Below, one piece after another: positions 24,616 through 35,430 of a stretch of DNA of 64,000 nt; position 1 is the stretch's first letter, and every line of letters starts with the position of its first letter. The DNA is taken from positions 52,018,001-52,082,000 of the forward strand of contig CM114271.1 in the NCBI GenBank assembly GCA_050084515.1. The letters are read 5' to 3'. The DNA is from Blasia pusilla. Lineage: Eukaryota; Marchantiophyta; Marchantiopsida; Blasiales. The notes beneath the pieces are model-generated. The model was not told where the DNA came from. It saw nothing but the letters and a program-made list of their open reading frames with translations, and ran no database searches. The position numbers and the translations under genes are program-made.

Positions 24616-26269
24616 GTGTAATGATAGGAACCTCTTTATTGCTACTGTAGATTCTGACTCTGAGGTCTGGTTGTTTCATTATTTCTCATCACCTTCGTGG
24701 GAATGCGGTGGCAAGTAGGACTAGGAAATAAGTAGGAAGGGCTTGGGCAGCATTTGTCCCAACTCACATTCTTCTATTCAGATCCAACTGCATTGTTAAC
24801 TATGTCTTGGGGGGAGTGAGAACGAGAGATGAAGTCATAGCCCTGGAGATGTAGTCAGCTTAGCACAGCGATGGTGCGCCATTGATCCATCGCCGATTGC
24901 TGTTAAAGCGAGGGATTCTAGGATAGAAGTGTTGACGGAGTAGAGCTTGATTTTAGCTTGCAGAAGTAGAGAATAGAGGCGTTGAATGAGAGGTGAATAC
25001 CATTCATTTGCCTTCTCGCTGTACAATTAGATCCTTAGGATCATTCATTTACTTGTAATCTGTATGAGCATATCTTCCCGCTGTCACTGAAAGGACCTGT
25101 ATCCGTGCACAATTTGAACATCGTTACGCCGATGAATATCACGACGGCACTCATACAATTGACCTGAAAATATCTGCCTTCTGAGTGCCGTCGTGCGTGG
25201 CGCTTCGTGGACATTATTCATTTTATGCCCTGAATTATCTTTACTCTCATCTCCGCGTTATTGAACACTATTCCGTCAGGCCAACCGTAAGACTTGCAAA
25301 CTGGTCGGTCCTCATTTGCACGTCGTCCTTCAGCCATCCCACCAGAGTTTTCACCGGCTTCAAACAACTCGGTTAGATCATTTCACTTGCACTCGCTGGA
25401 GGCCAGATGGTAACTAAGATATAACTCCTTACTGCATCAAATAGGAAAACAAAATTGAGAGGAGAACTCAAACAAATAGTAACACCAGGGCCACAGCCGG
25501 AAGGGCAAAGAAAAGTGGCAGTTCTTACAAGATAAACCGAGAAAAAATACCGACTATCACCAAGAGTCTACCACCTTCCACAGAGCCCACTGGCTTGTCT
25601 ACACTACGAGGTCCGATAACTTAATTTTTTTAAGTGAGCAGGAGAAGGAAAATGGCTCACAACCGTGATTACACACTCAACTCCTCATCAAATTCTCTCC
25701 CTGTCTGCACATTGATGGTTCCATCCTGAAGAGTTGTCATGTTATCGCTCAAGGCTTCAAATTTGACGGATCATACGACCGAGCCCCGTCCCACTCTGAT
25801 CGTCTATCTCGCTGAAACTCTGGCGAAATATTTGAAAACGAAGTGGGGAAACGTACAACTTCATTAGAATTGGAGTAAAACTCAAGTACTTCTGTCGCGG
25901 TGGTAGAAATACAGACGATTTGTAAACAGCTGGTGGAAACGAAAGAAATGTAAACGCCGACGAAAACAGTCAAAAAATCTGTGGCCATAGATTTTGCACT
26001 ATCGCCAAAAAAATCATCCCGTGTGAACGTAGGGAACCATAAATTTCCAATTTCAACAGGTGAGTAGCTCGCAAAGCAAAAGCCACGATTCATGACGGCT
26101 GCACATGCATGGATTCCGCGCACCTCAATCCGTAACCCGCGAAAGCCAAATTTCCAGTTCACGGAACTCCGATTTCCACTCGTCCGTCTCTCCCAATTCA
26201 ACTCTCTGTAAACGCAACGCAAGCAATCTAACAGCAATTTCTTCTCGGCAGTTCTCATCAGGAACTAGC
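24616..26269. other. GDSL 3' flank and intergenic DNA
   Basis: The first few hundred bases probably include the GDSL 3' UTR. A perfect 14-bp-arm hairpin lies at 25140-25153 / 25182-25195. No further gene is supported; the 169-codon frame at 25749-26258 (-) has no recognisable features. Confidence 0.45.
25140..25195. repeat. 14-bp-arm inverted repeat
   Basis: CACGACGGCACTCA at 25140 is the exact complement of TGAGTGCCGTCGTG ending at 25195, with a 28-nt loop. It lies about 525 bp after the GDSL stop. Confidence 0.65.
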
Positions 26270-27115
26270 ATCAATCAATCTCTCCAATGGCTCCACGATG
26301 GCAGAATAGGGGTGACAGGATATTGTGGAATCACAAGTTTCATGAGATGCGGAATTTCTAACACGACGTAATCCCACCTCAACACTTCTCTTCGTGAACT
26401 TGCATCAATCATTCTTATTAAAACGCTCCAAGATGGCAGAAATTAGGGAAGGGAAGAGAGTGTGGAACCATTTGTTTCACGGGGTGCGATGTTTATAGGT
26501 GTTTCTAAAATCGCAATCAACGCAGCGACGCAACCGATCTACTAGCAATCTCTCCTCAACACCCCTCATCGACAATTATCATCAATCGGTCTCATCGAAA
26601 GGCTCCGAAACGACGGGGATTAGGGAGGACAGCAGATTGTGGAACCACATGTTTCCAGAGGTGCGGAAGCGGAATCTCTAACATGACGCAATCAATCTAA
26701 CAGCAATCTCTTATCAACAGCTCTCATCAGGAACTAGCATCAATCATTCTCTTTAAAAGGCTCCAAGAGGGCAAACGTCAGGAGCACATGAGACTGTGGA
26801 GCCACATGTTTCCTGAGGTGCGGAAGCAGAATTTCTAACACGACGCAATCAATCTAGCATCAATCATTTCTTCGAAAAGCTCCGAGATGACAAACGTCAG
26901 GAGGACATGAGATTGTGGAGCCACATGTTTCCTGAGGTGCGGAAGCGGAATTTCTTACACGACGCCATCAATATAAAAGCGATCTCCTATCAACACCTCT
27001 CATCAGTAACCGCATCAATCATTCTCTTCAAAAGGCTCCAACATGACAGACGTTACGAGGACATGAGATTTGTAGAACCGCATATTTACTGCGCTGTGGA
27101 AATCCTAGATTAACA
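26270..27115. repeat. Tandem repeat, six diverged units of about 115-176 bp
   Basis: Units start near 26270, 26403, 26579, 26743, 26858 and 27013 with ATCAATCATTCTCTT-like sequence, then GGCTCCAAGATGGCA, CCACATGTTTCCTGAGGTGC, GGAAGCGGAATTTCTAACAC and GACGCAATCAATCTA. Unit length varies because of internal deletions. Confidence 0.85.
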
Positions 27116-27571
27116 TAACAAAAGAGTTAAATTTAAATTAACAACCTTCCGCACAAGAGCTAAATTAACATAATAGCTAAACTTAAACTTAATCAACGAG
27201 ATGTCTTTCTTAGTGCCGGTTCTTCAAAAAATCTATGTTAAATTTTTTGGAAAATAGGTTTTAAGAATTATATTTCTCTTTATATTTAAAATAAGTTTTA
27301 TGACATTAAATTTATATGAAAAAATTATGAATCTCTTTCAAGTTCAATAAAATTTTCAATTTTAAAATTTTATATTGTTATTTTAGTATTTATGAAAACT
27401 AAAAATTTAAATTTCAATTTAATTTTGGAAGGAAAATCATAGATTATTTAGGGAAAAATGAGAAAAGATGATAATAGAATAGTGGAAAACATATTGCTCT
27501 TCTAAAGGATGGGAATTTTTTTATTTTTTTATAAAATTTTGAAAATCTCATAGTTATGGATTTTTAAAGAA

Positions 27572-27877
27572 TCTATATTATTATTGGAAAGTGTCTTCTT
27601 GATTTGCAAATACCTCTTTGCTTGACATGTGACAATCGGGCACCAAGAAAATATTTTCCCTCTACAAACGGCAAGAAAAAGTTTTGTTTGCAACATGATT
27701 AGTCCTCTAGTACAAGTGTAAGCACGTGAGTGAATGGACTAAAGATGTTGCACACAAATTCAAATTTTTTTTCTTGTTGCCCGTAGTATGAAAAATATTT
27801 TCTTGCTGTTCAATTGCCACATGTCAAGCAAATTGGTATTTGTAAATCAAGAACGAACTCTCCAAAAATAATATAGA
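27572..27877. mobile_element. Tail-to-tail pair of Helitron-like copies
   Basis: The left copy starts with TCTATATTATTATTGGAAAG after a host A at 27571. The right copy starts with TCTATATTATTTTTGGAGAG on the minus strand at 27877, again after a host A. The two ~150-bp arms are inverted copies of each other and meet near CTAG (27707-27710). They are related over most of their length to the Helitron-like insertion in PNPase intron 14. Confidence 0.65.
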
Positions 27878-28476
27878 TTTTGAAACTAACATTGGATCAA
27901 AATGAGTGATTTTATTTTATTAATTGAGAGATGGAGGTTGGAAAATGATAAATTAATAAGGGAAAAGGTATGAAAATAAAAAATAGAGTTTCATGAGTAT
28001 TCATATATTAAGGAAAAAATTTATATTTACTATTTATTCATCAACTCTATAATTTCAATATGTCTCTAATGTAATGGCTTCATTATATTCTCTATTGTTA
28101 AGTATTTTCATTTAATTTCCCTCCATCCGATTGAATACATCTCACGGGAAAAAACTTACCAGTTTTTGAAATTGGTTTTTAATTAATTATTTTATTGGTT
28201 TAAAAAGTGAAACCTTCTAATGGATGAGAGTCTCGAGAAGAGGAGAATTTGAAAAATGAAGGGGCACTCTCTAATTAATAATATAGATGACTACGGTCTA
28301 GACTAATCATAGGCGGCATATTAGTAATTTTAGTCACTTAGACAAAAAAATTGGGGATCCATCATGCCGAGAAATACAAATTTCTTCTGCCCTTGATATC
28401 AAAAGATTTTCTTTTCATGTGACTAGTATGTATTATTCCCCTAATAATCAATAAGCTATCCTCCAATACAAATGAA

Positions 28477-28674
28477 CTCATAAGGACACGTGAGGGGACC
28501 GTGCGATGCACGGTCCACTCCACAATCCCGTAACCCTAAACGCCGCGTTACTCTACCCGATTGCCTTCCTACCCAAATGCCCATGCCACGCGTCATACAT
28601 TATTGGTTCAAAGGACACGTGGTGATCTCTTCGGTGTTGCCATTTGAAAATCACTCCTCTGATAATAGTATAGA
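28477..28674 (-). mobile_element. Helitron-like element in duplication unit 1
   Basis: On the minus strand it begins TCTATACTATTATCAGAGGA after an A at 28675. Near its other end is a perfect 9-bp-stem hairpin with a GAT loop (28496-28516), as required near a Helitron 3' end. The terminal CTAG seen in unit 2 is mutated here. Confidence 0.6.
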
Positions 28675-28818
28675 TGGAAATTCATATTTACTTTAAAAAA
28701 AGTGTGAAAAGTTTTTTAAATTAAGTTTATTGAGAAAGGGCAATGTAGTACTAAATATGTCTAAGGGCCAGATCTCACACGCACAACATCTCCGCGACCC
28801 ATGGGTGTCGTTGAATTT

Positions 28819-28845
28819 CTTACGCCCAAAACTTTTGGACGTAAG
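28819..28845. repeat. 13-bp-arm palindrome specific to unit 1
   Basis: CTTACGCCCAAAA and its complement pair with one mismatch around a single C. A related palindrome lies at 12322-12342; both are followed by sequence containing AATGTTG. Confidence 0.5.
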
Positions 28846-29436
28846 AAATGTTGAGCGTCGTAACGATCCTCTTAATTGAAAATTTAGATTATACAATGAC
28901 ATCTGTGATGTTGTCCAATGGCAAAATGAATTATTTTGTTATCCATTTGAAATTGGTTGTTGTGACCCCCGCGACCATCCGTGGAATGTGGCCCTAAGAG
29001 ATATGGCATTGAGTGTTTTTTAGATTAAATGGCTTTCACCTTCACTTCACATAAGCAAATGGGCTAGCCTATAATTTCAATATGTGTCTAATATAATGGC
29101 TTCGTTATACTCTCCATTTTAAAGTATTTTCATGTGGTTGAGTGCATCTTATAGGCAAAAGCTTACTAGTTTTAAAAATTGGTTTTAAAATTGAACCATT
29201 ATGATGGATGAGAGTCTCATGAAGAGGAGAGTTTGAAAAATGAAGGGTCACTCTCCAATTAATAATGTAGATGACTACGATCTAGACTAATCATAGGCGA
29301 CACATTGGTAATTTTAATCACATAGACAACTATTTTGGGGATCCATCATGCCCTTAATATCAAAAGATTTTCTTTCATGTGACTAGTATGTATTATCTCC
29401 ATAATAATCAAGAAGCTATCCTCCCATACGAATGAA

Positions 29437-29634
29437 CTAGTTAGGACTCGTGAGGAGATCGTGCGATGCACGGTTCACTCCACAATTCCGTAATCCTAAA
29501 CGCCTTGTTACTTTACCTGAATGTCCCCCTACCCAAATTTTCATGCCAAGGGTCGTACATTATGGGTTCAAAGGACATGTAGTGATCTCTCCGGTGTCAC
29601 AATTTGAAAATCACTCCTCTGATAAGAATATAGA
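29437..29634 (-). mobile_element. Helitron-like element in duplication unit 2
   Basis: The minus-strand start is TCTATATTCTTATCAGAGGA after an A at 29635. A hairpin lies near 29455-29475, and the end is CTAG (29437-29440) followed by a host T. These are the Helitron hallmarks: 5'-TC, 3' hairpin plus CTRR, A/T target. It carries no coding capacity. Confidence 0.65.
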
Positions 29635-30246
29635 TGGAAGTTCATATTTACTTTTAAAAAAGTGAAGCCTTTTTAAATTAAGTTTATTGAGAAAGGGCAA
29701 TGTATTACTAAATATGTCTAAGGGTCGGATCCCATGGGCACAGCATCCCCGCGACCCATGGGTGTCGTTGAATTTCTTGATTGAAAATTTAGATTATACA
29801 ATAGCATCTATAATGTTGTCCAATGGCAAAATGAATTATTGTGCTATCCATTTGAAATTGGTTGTTGTGACCCCGCGGCCATCCCGGGAATGTGGCCCTA
29901 AGAGATATGGCATTGAGTGTTTTTTAGATTAAATGGCTTTCACCTTCACTTCACATAAGCAAATGGGCTAGTCTAGGGGTACCAACAATGAACTTTTATG
30001 CCAATGGTGTTTTTTAAGATTTAGGATCTTCGACCTGAGCTAGGAGGGTCTAGGGACAATGTAAACTTGAGCTATTAGATTGTATCCATCTTTACTTTAA
30101 TTTTTTGGGATGCACAATCCATTGAGTTAAAGGAACCCTCTCTAATCTTACAGATGAGGGTGTATCTATTTTTATCCATATGGTCTTCATTAGTATTTCC
30201 CCTTTCTCCTTTGCCCTAACCTTCCTTTTTCGGAGAAGGTTCATCC

Positions 30247-30446
30247 ATTCCTCCTTCCCTATCCTGAATCATTGCCCTATTGAAATTTTTTGATTTCGCT
30301 CCTTCCCTCTCTTATTGAAATGTAAGAACCCATCCTTTCAAGATGAGATACAACAAGATATAAATATTAAATTTCAATAAGAGAGGGAAGGAGGGAAATC
30401 GAAGAAATTTCAATAGGGTAAGGATATAGGATAGGGAAGGAGGAAT
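30247..30446. repeat. Large foldback, about 75-bp arms
   Basis: Arms 30247-30321 and 30371-30446 are complementary with few mismatches and are separated by a 49-nt loop. The left arm is pyrimidine-rich (CCTCCTTCCCTATCCT) and the right arm purine-rich. It could be a foldback transposon or a young small-RNA hairpin. I see no TSD that would decide. Confidence 0.75.
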
Positions 30447-30719
30447 ATATCTTGGGTCTTTCTTGTTGGAAAAATTCATTTTCTTTCTTCCTCCCCCCTA
30501 CAGTCGATTAATGTAAAAATAACTCCTTACGAAACCGTTTGTTTTTCTCTTCCCCTTCCTTACTGAAAAATAAATCTTATCTCTCACTCTCATATAGTGA
30601 AAATAAAAAACTCATTACTAATTTTATATGAAGCCCTTCATTATTGAAAATCTGAGACTCTCTCTTTTCCCCCACTATTCAAAATTCAATCTTGCCTCCT
30701 AAAGCCTAGGTGATATGTA

Positions 30720-31145
30720 TCGTGCACATTCATGTCTCTCTCTCTCTCAAATGAAACCCACTCTCAAGATGAGAGGATGGTTTCATCATAGCCGTGTTAA
30801 CTCATGCAAGACAGGTTAAACAAGGAGAGAATGGGTTCCAAACTCTCTCTCATCTTGAGAGCTATATATGTATACATCCCTCCCGAAGCCCTCTCTTAGG
30901 TGATTGGTGACGCATGCCACCTCTTCAACCCTAAACTTGAAATAGAGGGTCAATAGTCACTTTCCAAAAATAGACAGAAAACTCACTAAAATAGTAAACT
31001 TTCCCTAAATAAGAAGTTTCCTAAACATGCTCTAATTGGGCCCAAACCAAGGGAAAACTTGCACTTGTAGTCTACCATACTTCTCAACAAGTCATCATTG
31101 CTATGATAGGCAAGTACTTACCAAAATATGTGTTATAGCCCCCCC
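30720..31145 (-). mobile_element. LTR-like region and polypurine tract of gypsy copy 2
   Basis: It lies directly after the PHD-ended Pol remnant on the minus strand and begins after a seven-G run (about 31139-31145). It shares diverged blocks with 14930-15445, such as CTCTC-AATG-AACCCACTCTC, GAGAGAATG and CAAAAATAGA, and an AAATAGTAA segment. Confidence 0.55.
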
Positions 31146-31326
31146 CTCTCCTTGCTAGTTGATGATTATGTCCATCTAACTTTATATAGCCATTTGTCTC
31201 TAACCACTTGTCATACATCTCTAGGATGCTTAGAGCAAGAATGTTGGGTCCTCATGTGGCCCTATCATTATTCGCCTTCATATCATCCATATCCCTTGTG
31301 CAAGTCGAAGTATTTGACTACTTATT

Positions 31327-32030
31327 CTATGCACATTCAGGGCATATCCATTGTGCTCGAGGAACTTTGCCAAGACGTGACGTCAAACACATCATATGCC
31401 ATCCTCTTGAACATCCATCATACACTAGTATTGTATCTATACTTCTAATATGTCCACACAACATTCAACACAAGCTTGTAAATATTGCTTCTAATCTTGG
31501 GTCAATCATTCCATAAATGTTAGGAAGGTGATATGGGATATAATTACACACATGGTCCTTCCAAACCATACTATCATGCCCCTCTAGTAGGAGAATATTA
31601 GATGGAAAAACCTCACATAAGCTCAAAATGATATGCCCTACTATTCCATCCCAAGTCATTGGTATCATCTACTGAGGGTAGACATAGTCCTCTTCATGGA
31701 ACCTCCCTATCATCGTCCAATAACTTCTTCCCCAAATAGTTGCATATCTCAATATGTCTCGAGGTTGTGCAATCGCCAAGTTCTCAAACACCATGGGCAT
31801 AAAGCTCCAAAATATCTTTGCACTCTAGAAATATACTCACATCCACATATTAGGTTATCAAGTTTCAGAGGTTCGGAGATTATATACCTAACTAGCATCA
31901 TGAAGAATAACCATAGGTAAATATGGATTTCCTCTGGTCCATAGAGCAAAAAGTTAAGGCAAAAAGGATGTCGAGGATGCATGCTTGCTAAATGTGTACT
32001 CCATTTCCAACCATGGTAGTTGCCATAGTT
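31327..32030 (-). pseudogene. Second Ty3/gypsy Pol C-terminus with PHD finger, decayed
   Basis: The minus strand shows the same region as 15753-16435 of the first copy. Segments of the integrase C-terminus (LLYGPEE, LDNLICGCE) are followed by the GPY/F-like block (LLLEGHDSMVWKDHVC and YHLPNIYGMIDP). The PHD finger comes last: MLCG, then VYDGCSRGWHMMCLTS, then WICPECA and a TAG stop at 31327-31329. One cysteine reads Tyr and there is a stop before MLCG. AT content is much higher than in the first copy. Because it has diverged separately, it supports the view that the finger belongs to the element family. Confidence 0.8.
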
Positions 32031-32159
32031 GCAAAAAAAAAGGGGTATGGATGGACAAGTTTGGACATGTGTACGGACATAAATTACAAGAGGTGGGGCC
32101 AATACTTATATTTCATAATGGAAAGTAGGGCAAGGCCGAGTGGGGCAATTACCCATTAT

Positions 32160-34620
32160 TAGTGATAGCCGTTTGTTAAACAAGTTAGACAAGTGCTGAC
32201 ACAGCGGCACTCTTTGAAACTCTTTACCCTTCTTCGAGTGGTTATGCACCATCTTTCATGAAAGACTATACAACGAATCTTGACTTTAAGGTTTTCACAA
32301 GGGCTCTTCGTCATACTCCTTGCTTATCGATGTGTAGGCTATCATGCATGGTTTTTTAGCATCTTTACAATTGCTTTATTCCACTAAATTCAGCAAGTGA
32401 CTTTATCTCTCTATGTAAGGCTTGTGCACACATTGCAATAGCTCACCTTCCATACTCTATCTTTAGGCTTTTAAGGGCTTGGAATTTATTGGATATGGAT
32501 AAGCCTCCTTTTGGTGTTCGTCCTTTGGCTATTAGAGAGGTTTTATATTGATTGGTTAGTCGATCCCTCTTATTACAATTTCTTCCCTACTTTAGTACCC
32601 ACTTATTATCTCATCAATTTGTAGTGTCAAAACTTGGTGATTGTGAGGTTTTAGTTCATTGAATATGCTCCACTTTTGATATTTCTCCACAGTAGGTAGA
32701 AATTCAAGTTAATATAACTAGTGCATTCAATTTAGTTTCTTATAAGACCATATTCGAGAAGTTACATTGTAGAGGAGGATAGCTTGCAAGTCTCATTCCA
32801 TTTGCACGCTCCTTCTATGTCTATTATATACCCATTATCTATTTTCACCATGCTACTTTTGGAGAATATAGTATTTTCTAATAAGCTTGTGGCACATGTC
32901 AAGGTGATCCCATGGGTGGTCCACTCTTTGCCATTGGACATTTGCGTGCCCTCCAAACATTAGCCCAAGAATTTCCATCATGTCTCTTCTCTTCTATTGT
33001 TGATGATATCCACCTTACATGTCCTTCTTTTGAATAAGCTCTTGCTTATACCCATTTAATGGAGGAACTTTTTATATTAAATCTTAAAGTCCAACTTAGT
33101 AAATGTTGGGTATGGTCTTCTTTATGCCTTCCCTCAATATTCACTCTTCATACTCATGATTTTCCCATTTGTATCGAAGGGGTTTGAGTTCTTGGGGCCC
33201 AATTGGCTTCATTTAATATATCTCCAAGTTCTAAGATGAGGCCGTTTTGAAAGATGTGTAATGGCTTCATTTGTTATCTCAGCTAGGGGATCCCTAAGTA
33301 GCTTATGGGATTCTCTCCCAATATTTTCTATGATGTCCCTCCTACCTTCTTTGCACTTGTTCTCCCACTTTAGTGTTCTTACATTGGTTGGCCTCTTTTG
33401 TTACTTCTTTCATAACAACCTTTGGTCAAAATACATTTGAGCGACATGATGGTGTATTGGCTTAATGACAAGCTATCTTGCCTATTTCTTTTGGAGGGGT
33501 GCAACTTTCCTCCATAATTGCATATGCTTCAACAACGTTTCAAAGAGTTGGGCGTTGGTAACGCCGATTATGACTTCAAGGAGGTGCATCTATCTTGATG
33601 GATCATGTTGGCCATGTAGAGGGGATTTCTATTCCAACAACAAGTTAGATATTTCCAAGCTCTTCTTTCTCTTGCTACACAAGAAATTCTATCCCCTTTC
33701 AGCCAATTGATTATAGAAAGGCTCGATCGACTTCAATAGCATAACTTTGAGCATTTGCACCAAATCAACTTTTCTAGCATTCTCTCTTAGGCATCCCTTA
33801 ACACACATTGAGCTCTTTTGCATTCATACGCAAGTACAAAAGTGGGGGCATGGCTTATTGCAAATCCTCTTATTCTTCCATTTTTTCTTCCTCGAAGTAT
33901 ATTCTTAACAACTTTGCAGTCACGCCTTAGACTTCCCCATCCTTCTCTACTAGATGTGCCCAATTATATATACGATGAATTCATTGATGCAAAGTGTATT
34001 CATATTCTCTGATCTGTACATTATGGAGAACCAATGACCACACATTATGTGATTAGAGAGGCGGTAACATCGGTGGCTCATACTACAGGATAGACGGTTG
34101 GGTAAGAGCAACTCCATATTTTACTTTAACTACGCAAGTAACCTCTCGTTGAAGAGTTGATCTTGTTATGTCTCAAGGTGGATTTCAGATATTGGATGAC
34201 GTGGTGGTTGCTGATCCAACACATTTTGACTTGGTGTGTTGAGACGCACATACTAAAGGTTCAGAAGTCGAAGAAGGAGCAAGAATCAAGGAGTTGAGTT
34301 ATGATGTGAGACATACGAACGATGGATTTATTCCAGTTTTAGTGGAAGTATTTGGGCACTTACATGTGTCTTTTGATACTTCCCTGGAAATATGTGCTCA
34401 CTACTTCTCTGAGAATCATCACCTTGCCCCTTCTCGTAGTCCTTCTCTCTTTCTAGTCACTTCTTATTTTCGACAATGCATCTCGTGGCCTTACAACTTG
34501 CACAAGCTTTGGTGTTGATAGGTGGAGCGGAAGTGGCTTGGGATCGCTCACCTTATTATCTATTTATGTTTGACCAACAACTAGTGTTTATGTCAAATTT
34601 GTTTCAGGCTACTAAAGGTG
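32160..34620 (+). pseudogene. Degenerate non-LTR-type reverse transcriptase element
   Basis: Across the three plus frames conserved RT pieces appear in the correct order. PPFGVRPLAI (about 32510) is the fingers motif. It is followed by VQVN-ITSAFN-like sequence, LASLIPFARSFY, GTCQGDPMGGPLFAIGHLRA (the QGDP motif, about 32890) and CLFSSIVDDIHL (the catalytic DD box, about 33000). Downstream are VDLVMSQGGFQILDDVVVAD and DGFIPVLVEVFGHLH (about 34150-34370), which recall the C-terminal restriction-like nuclease and tail of certain plant and algal RT proteins, then an RQ-ending block. Many stops and frameshifts make it inactive. The exact clade is uncertain. Confidence 0.7.
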
Positions 34621-35100
34621 TAACTTGCTGAGTTGATGTTTATATCGGATTGTTGCCATTTTCTTTTTGCATTCAATTGTGCATTTTTTGATTCCTCCCC
34701 TTTTGGGATTTTATGGCCTTTCTTTATACTCTTATAAGGTTTGTTATCATAATAAGGTGGATATTAGCCAAATAAAAGTTAGAAGAATCAAAGAACCACA
34801 TTTGAGGAAAATTCTTTTCAAAAAATATTTATCTTATGTGGAATTAGTAAGGAGTAAGTACCCACTTCTAGTACTAGAAGTCATATGTGTCACACACGTG
34901 TTTATTATAACATAATCTTTATTATCTCTCCTTATTTCATCCCTCTCTCAACTTTTTTTTCAAAATCCGTCATATAAATATCACTAGATAAATATTACTA
35001 GATAGACCATTGAAATTAAAATAGAAAAAAAAACCGAATATTCTAATTAATTAATACGAATTTGTGGGAATCCACATGATCATGGGAGTAAATACTGTAG
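34620..35100. other. AT-rich spacer upstream of the PNPase gene
   Basis: No gene is seen. Composition changes to GC-rich at about 35100, where the PNPase promoter begins. Confidence 0.5.
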
Positions 35101-35122
35101 CCCTTGCAGAGGTCAAGTTTCC

Positions 35123-35158
35123 TAGGGTTTTGCAAAACCCTACGAACGTTAAACCCTA
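35123..35158 (+). promoter_or_regulatory. Telo-box cluster upstream of PNPase
   Basis: Three copies of AAACCCTA lie within 36 bp: reverse at 35123-35130, forward at 35135-35142 and forward at 35151-35158. The first two form a perfect 20-bp palindrome (35123-35142). The cluster lies about 270-310 bp before the ATG. Telo-boxes are known in promoters of plant translation and ribosome-biogenesis genes active in dividing cells; a role here is inferred. Confidence 0.65.
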
Positions 35159-35430
35159 GAGCGTCGAGGGAGGAGCGATGGTGCCATCGAAAAATTGTGT
35201 GCGATCGGGAAAGGAGTGCTAATTCCTTGCGCTGCGAAGTGAATGGGAGCGGGATTTGAATCGATTTTGAAGATTGGACCGGGCGCGTACGAGCTGGAGA
35301 TGGATTTGATCTCTTAAAACGATCTGGCGAATGTGAATTGAGAATGAATCTCTCCGATTTGTCTGGAGCTGTGCTAGTGGCGCGAAGTAGATGTAGTTCG
35401 TGAAATTTTGAGATCGCTGAAATCGAAAAT

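Larger units (their letters stand above)
28048..29973. repeat. Tandem duplication of a 0.9-1.0 kb unit
   Basis: Unit 1 (28048-29069) and unit 2 (29070-29973) both start at TATAATTTCAATATGT and end at AAGCAAATGGGCTAG. They are similar along their length with scattered substitutions. Unit 1 has about 57 extra bases (about 28821-28877) that include a hairpin; unit 2 lacks them. Each unit contains one Helitron-like element. The frames at 28490-28696 and 29450-29665 are duplicates inside this repeat, not genes. Confidence 0.85.

Noticed and set aside
25749-26258. 169-codon minus frame after the GDSL gene
   Set aside because: No domain, signal or codon pattern supports it, and it touches the start of a tandem repeat array.
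26270-27115. CRISPR-like array
   Set aside because: Units are diverged along their whole length with no constant repeat and unique spacers; this is plant nuclear DNA.
28490-29665. Two similar ~70-codon frames (28490-28696 and 29450-29665) as a small gene family
   Set aside because: Their similarity comes from the non-coding tandem duplication; each overlaps a Helitron-like element and has no family match.
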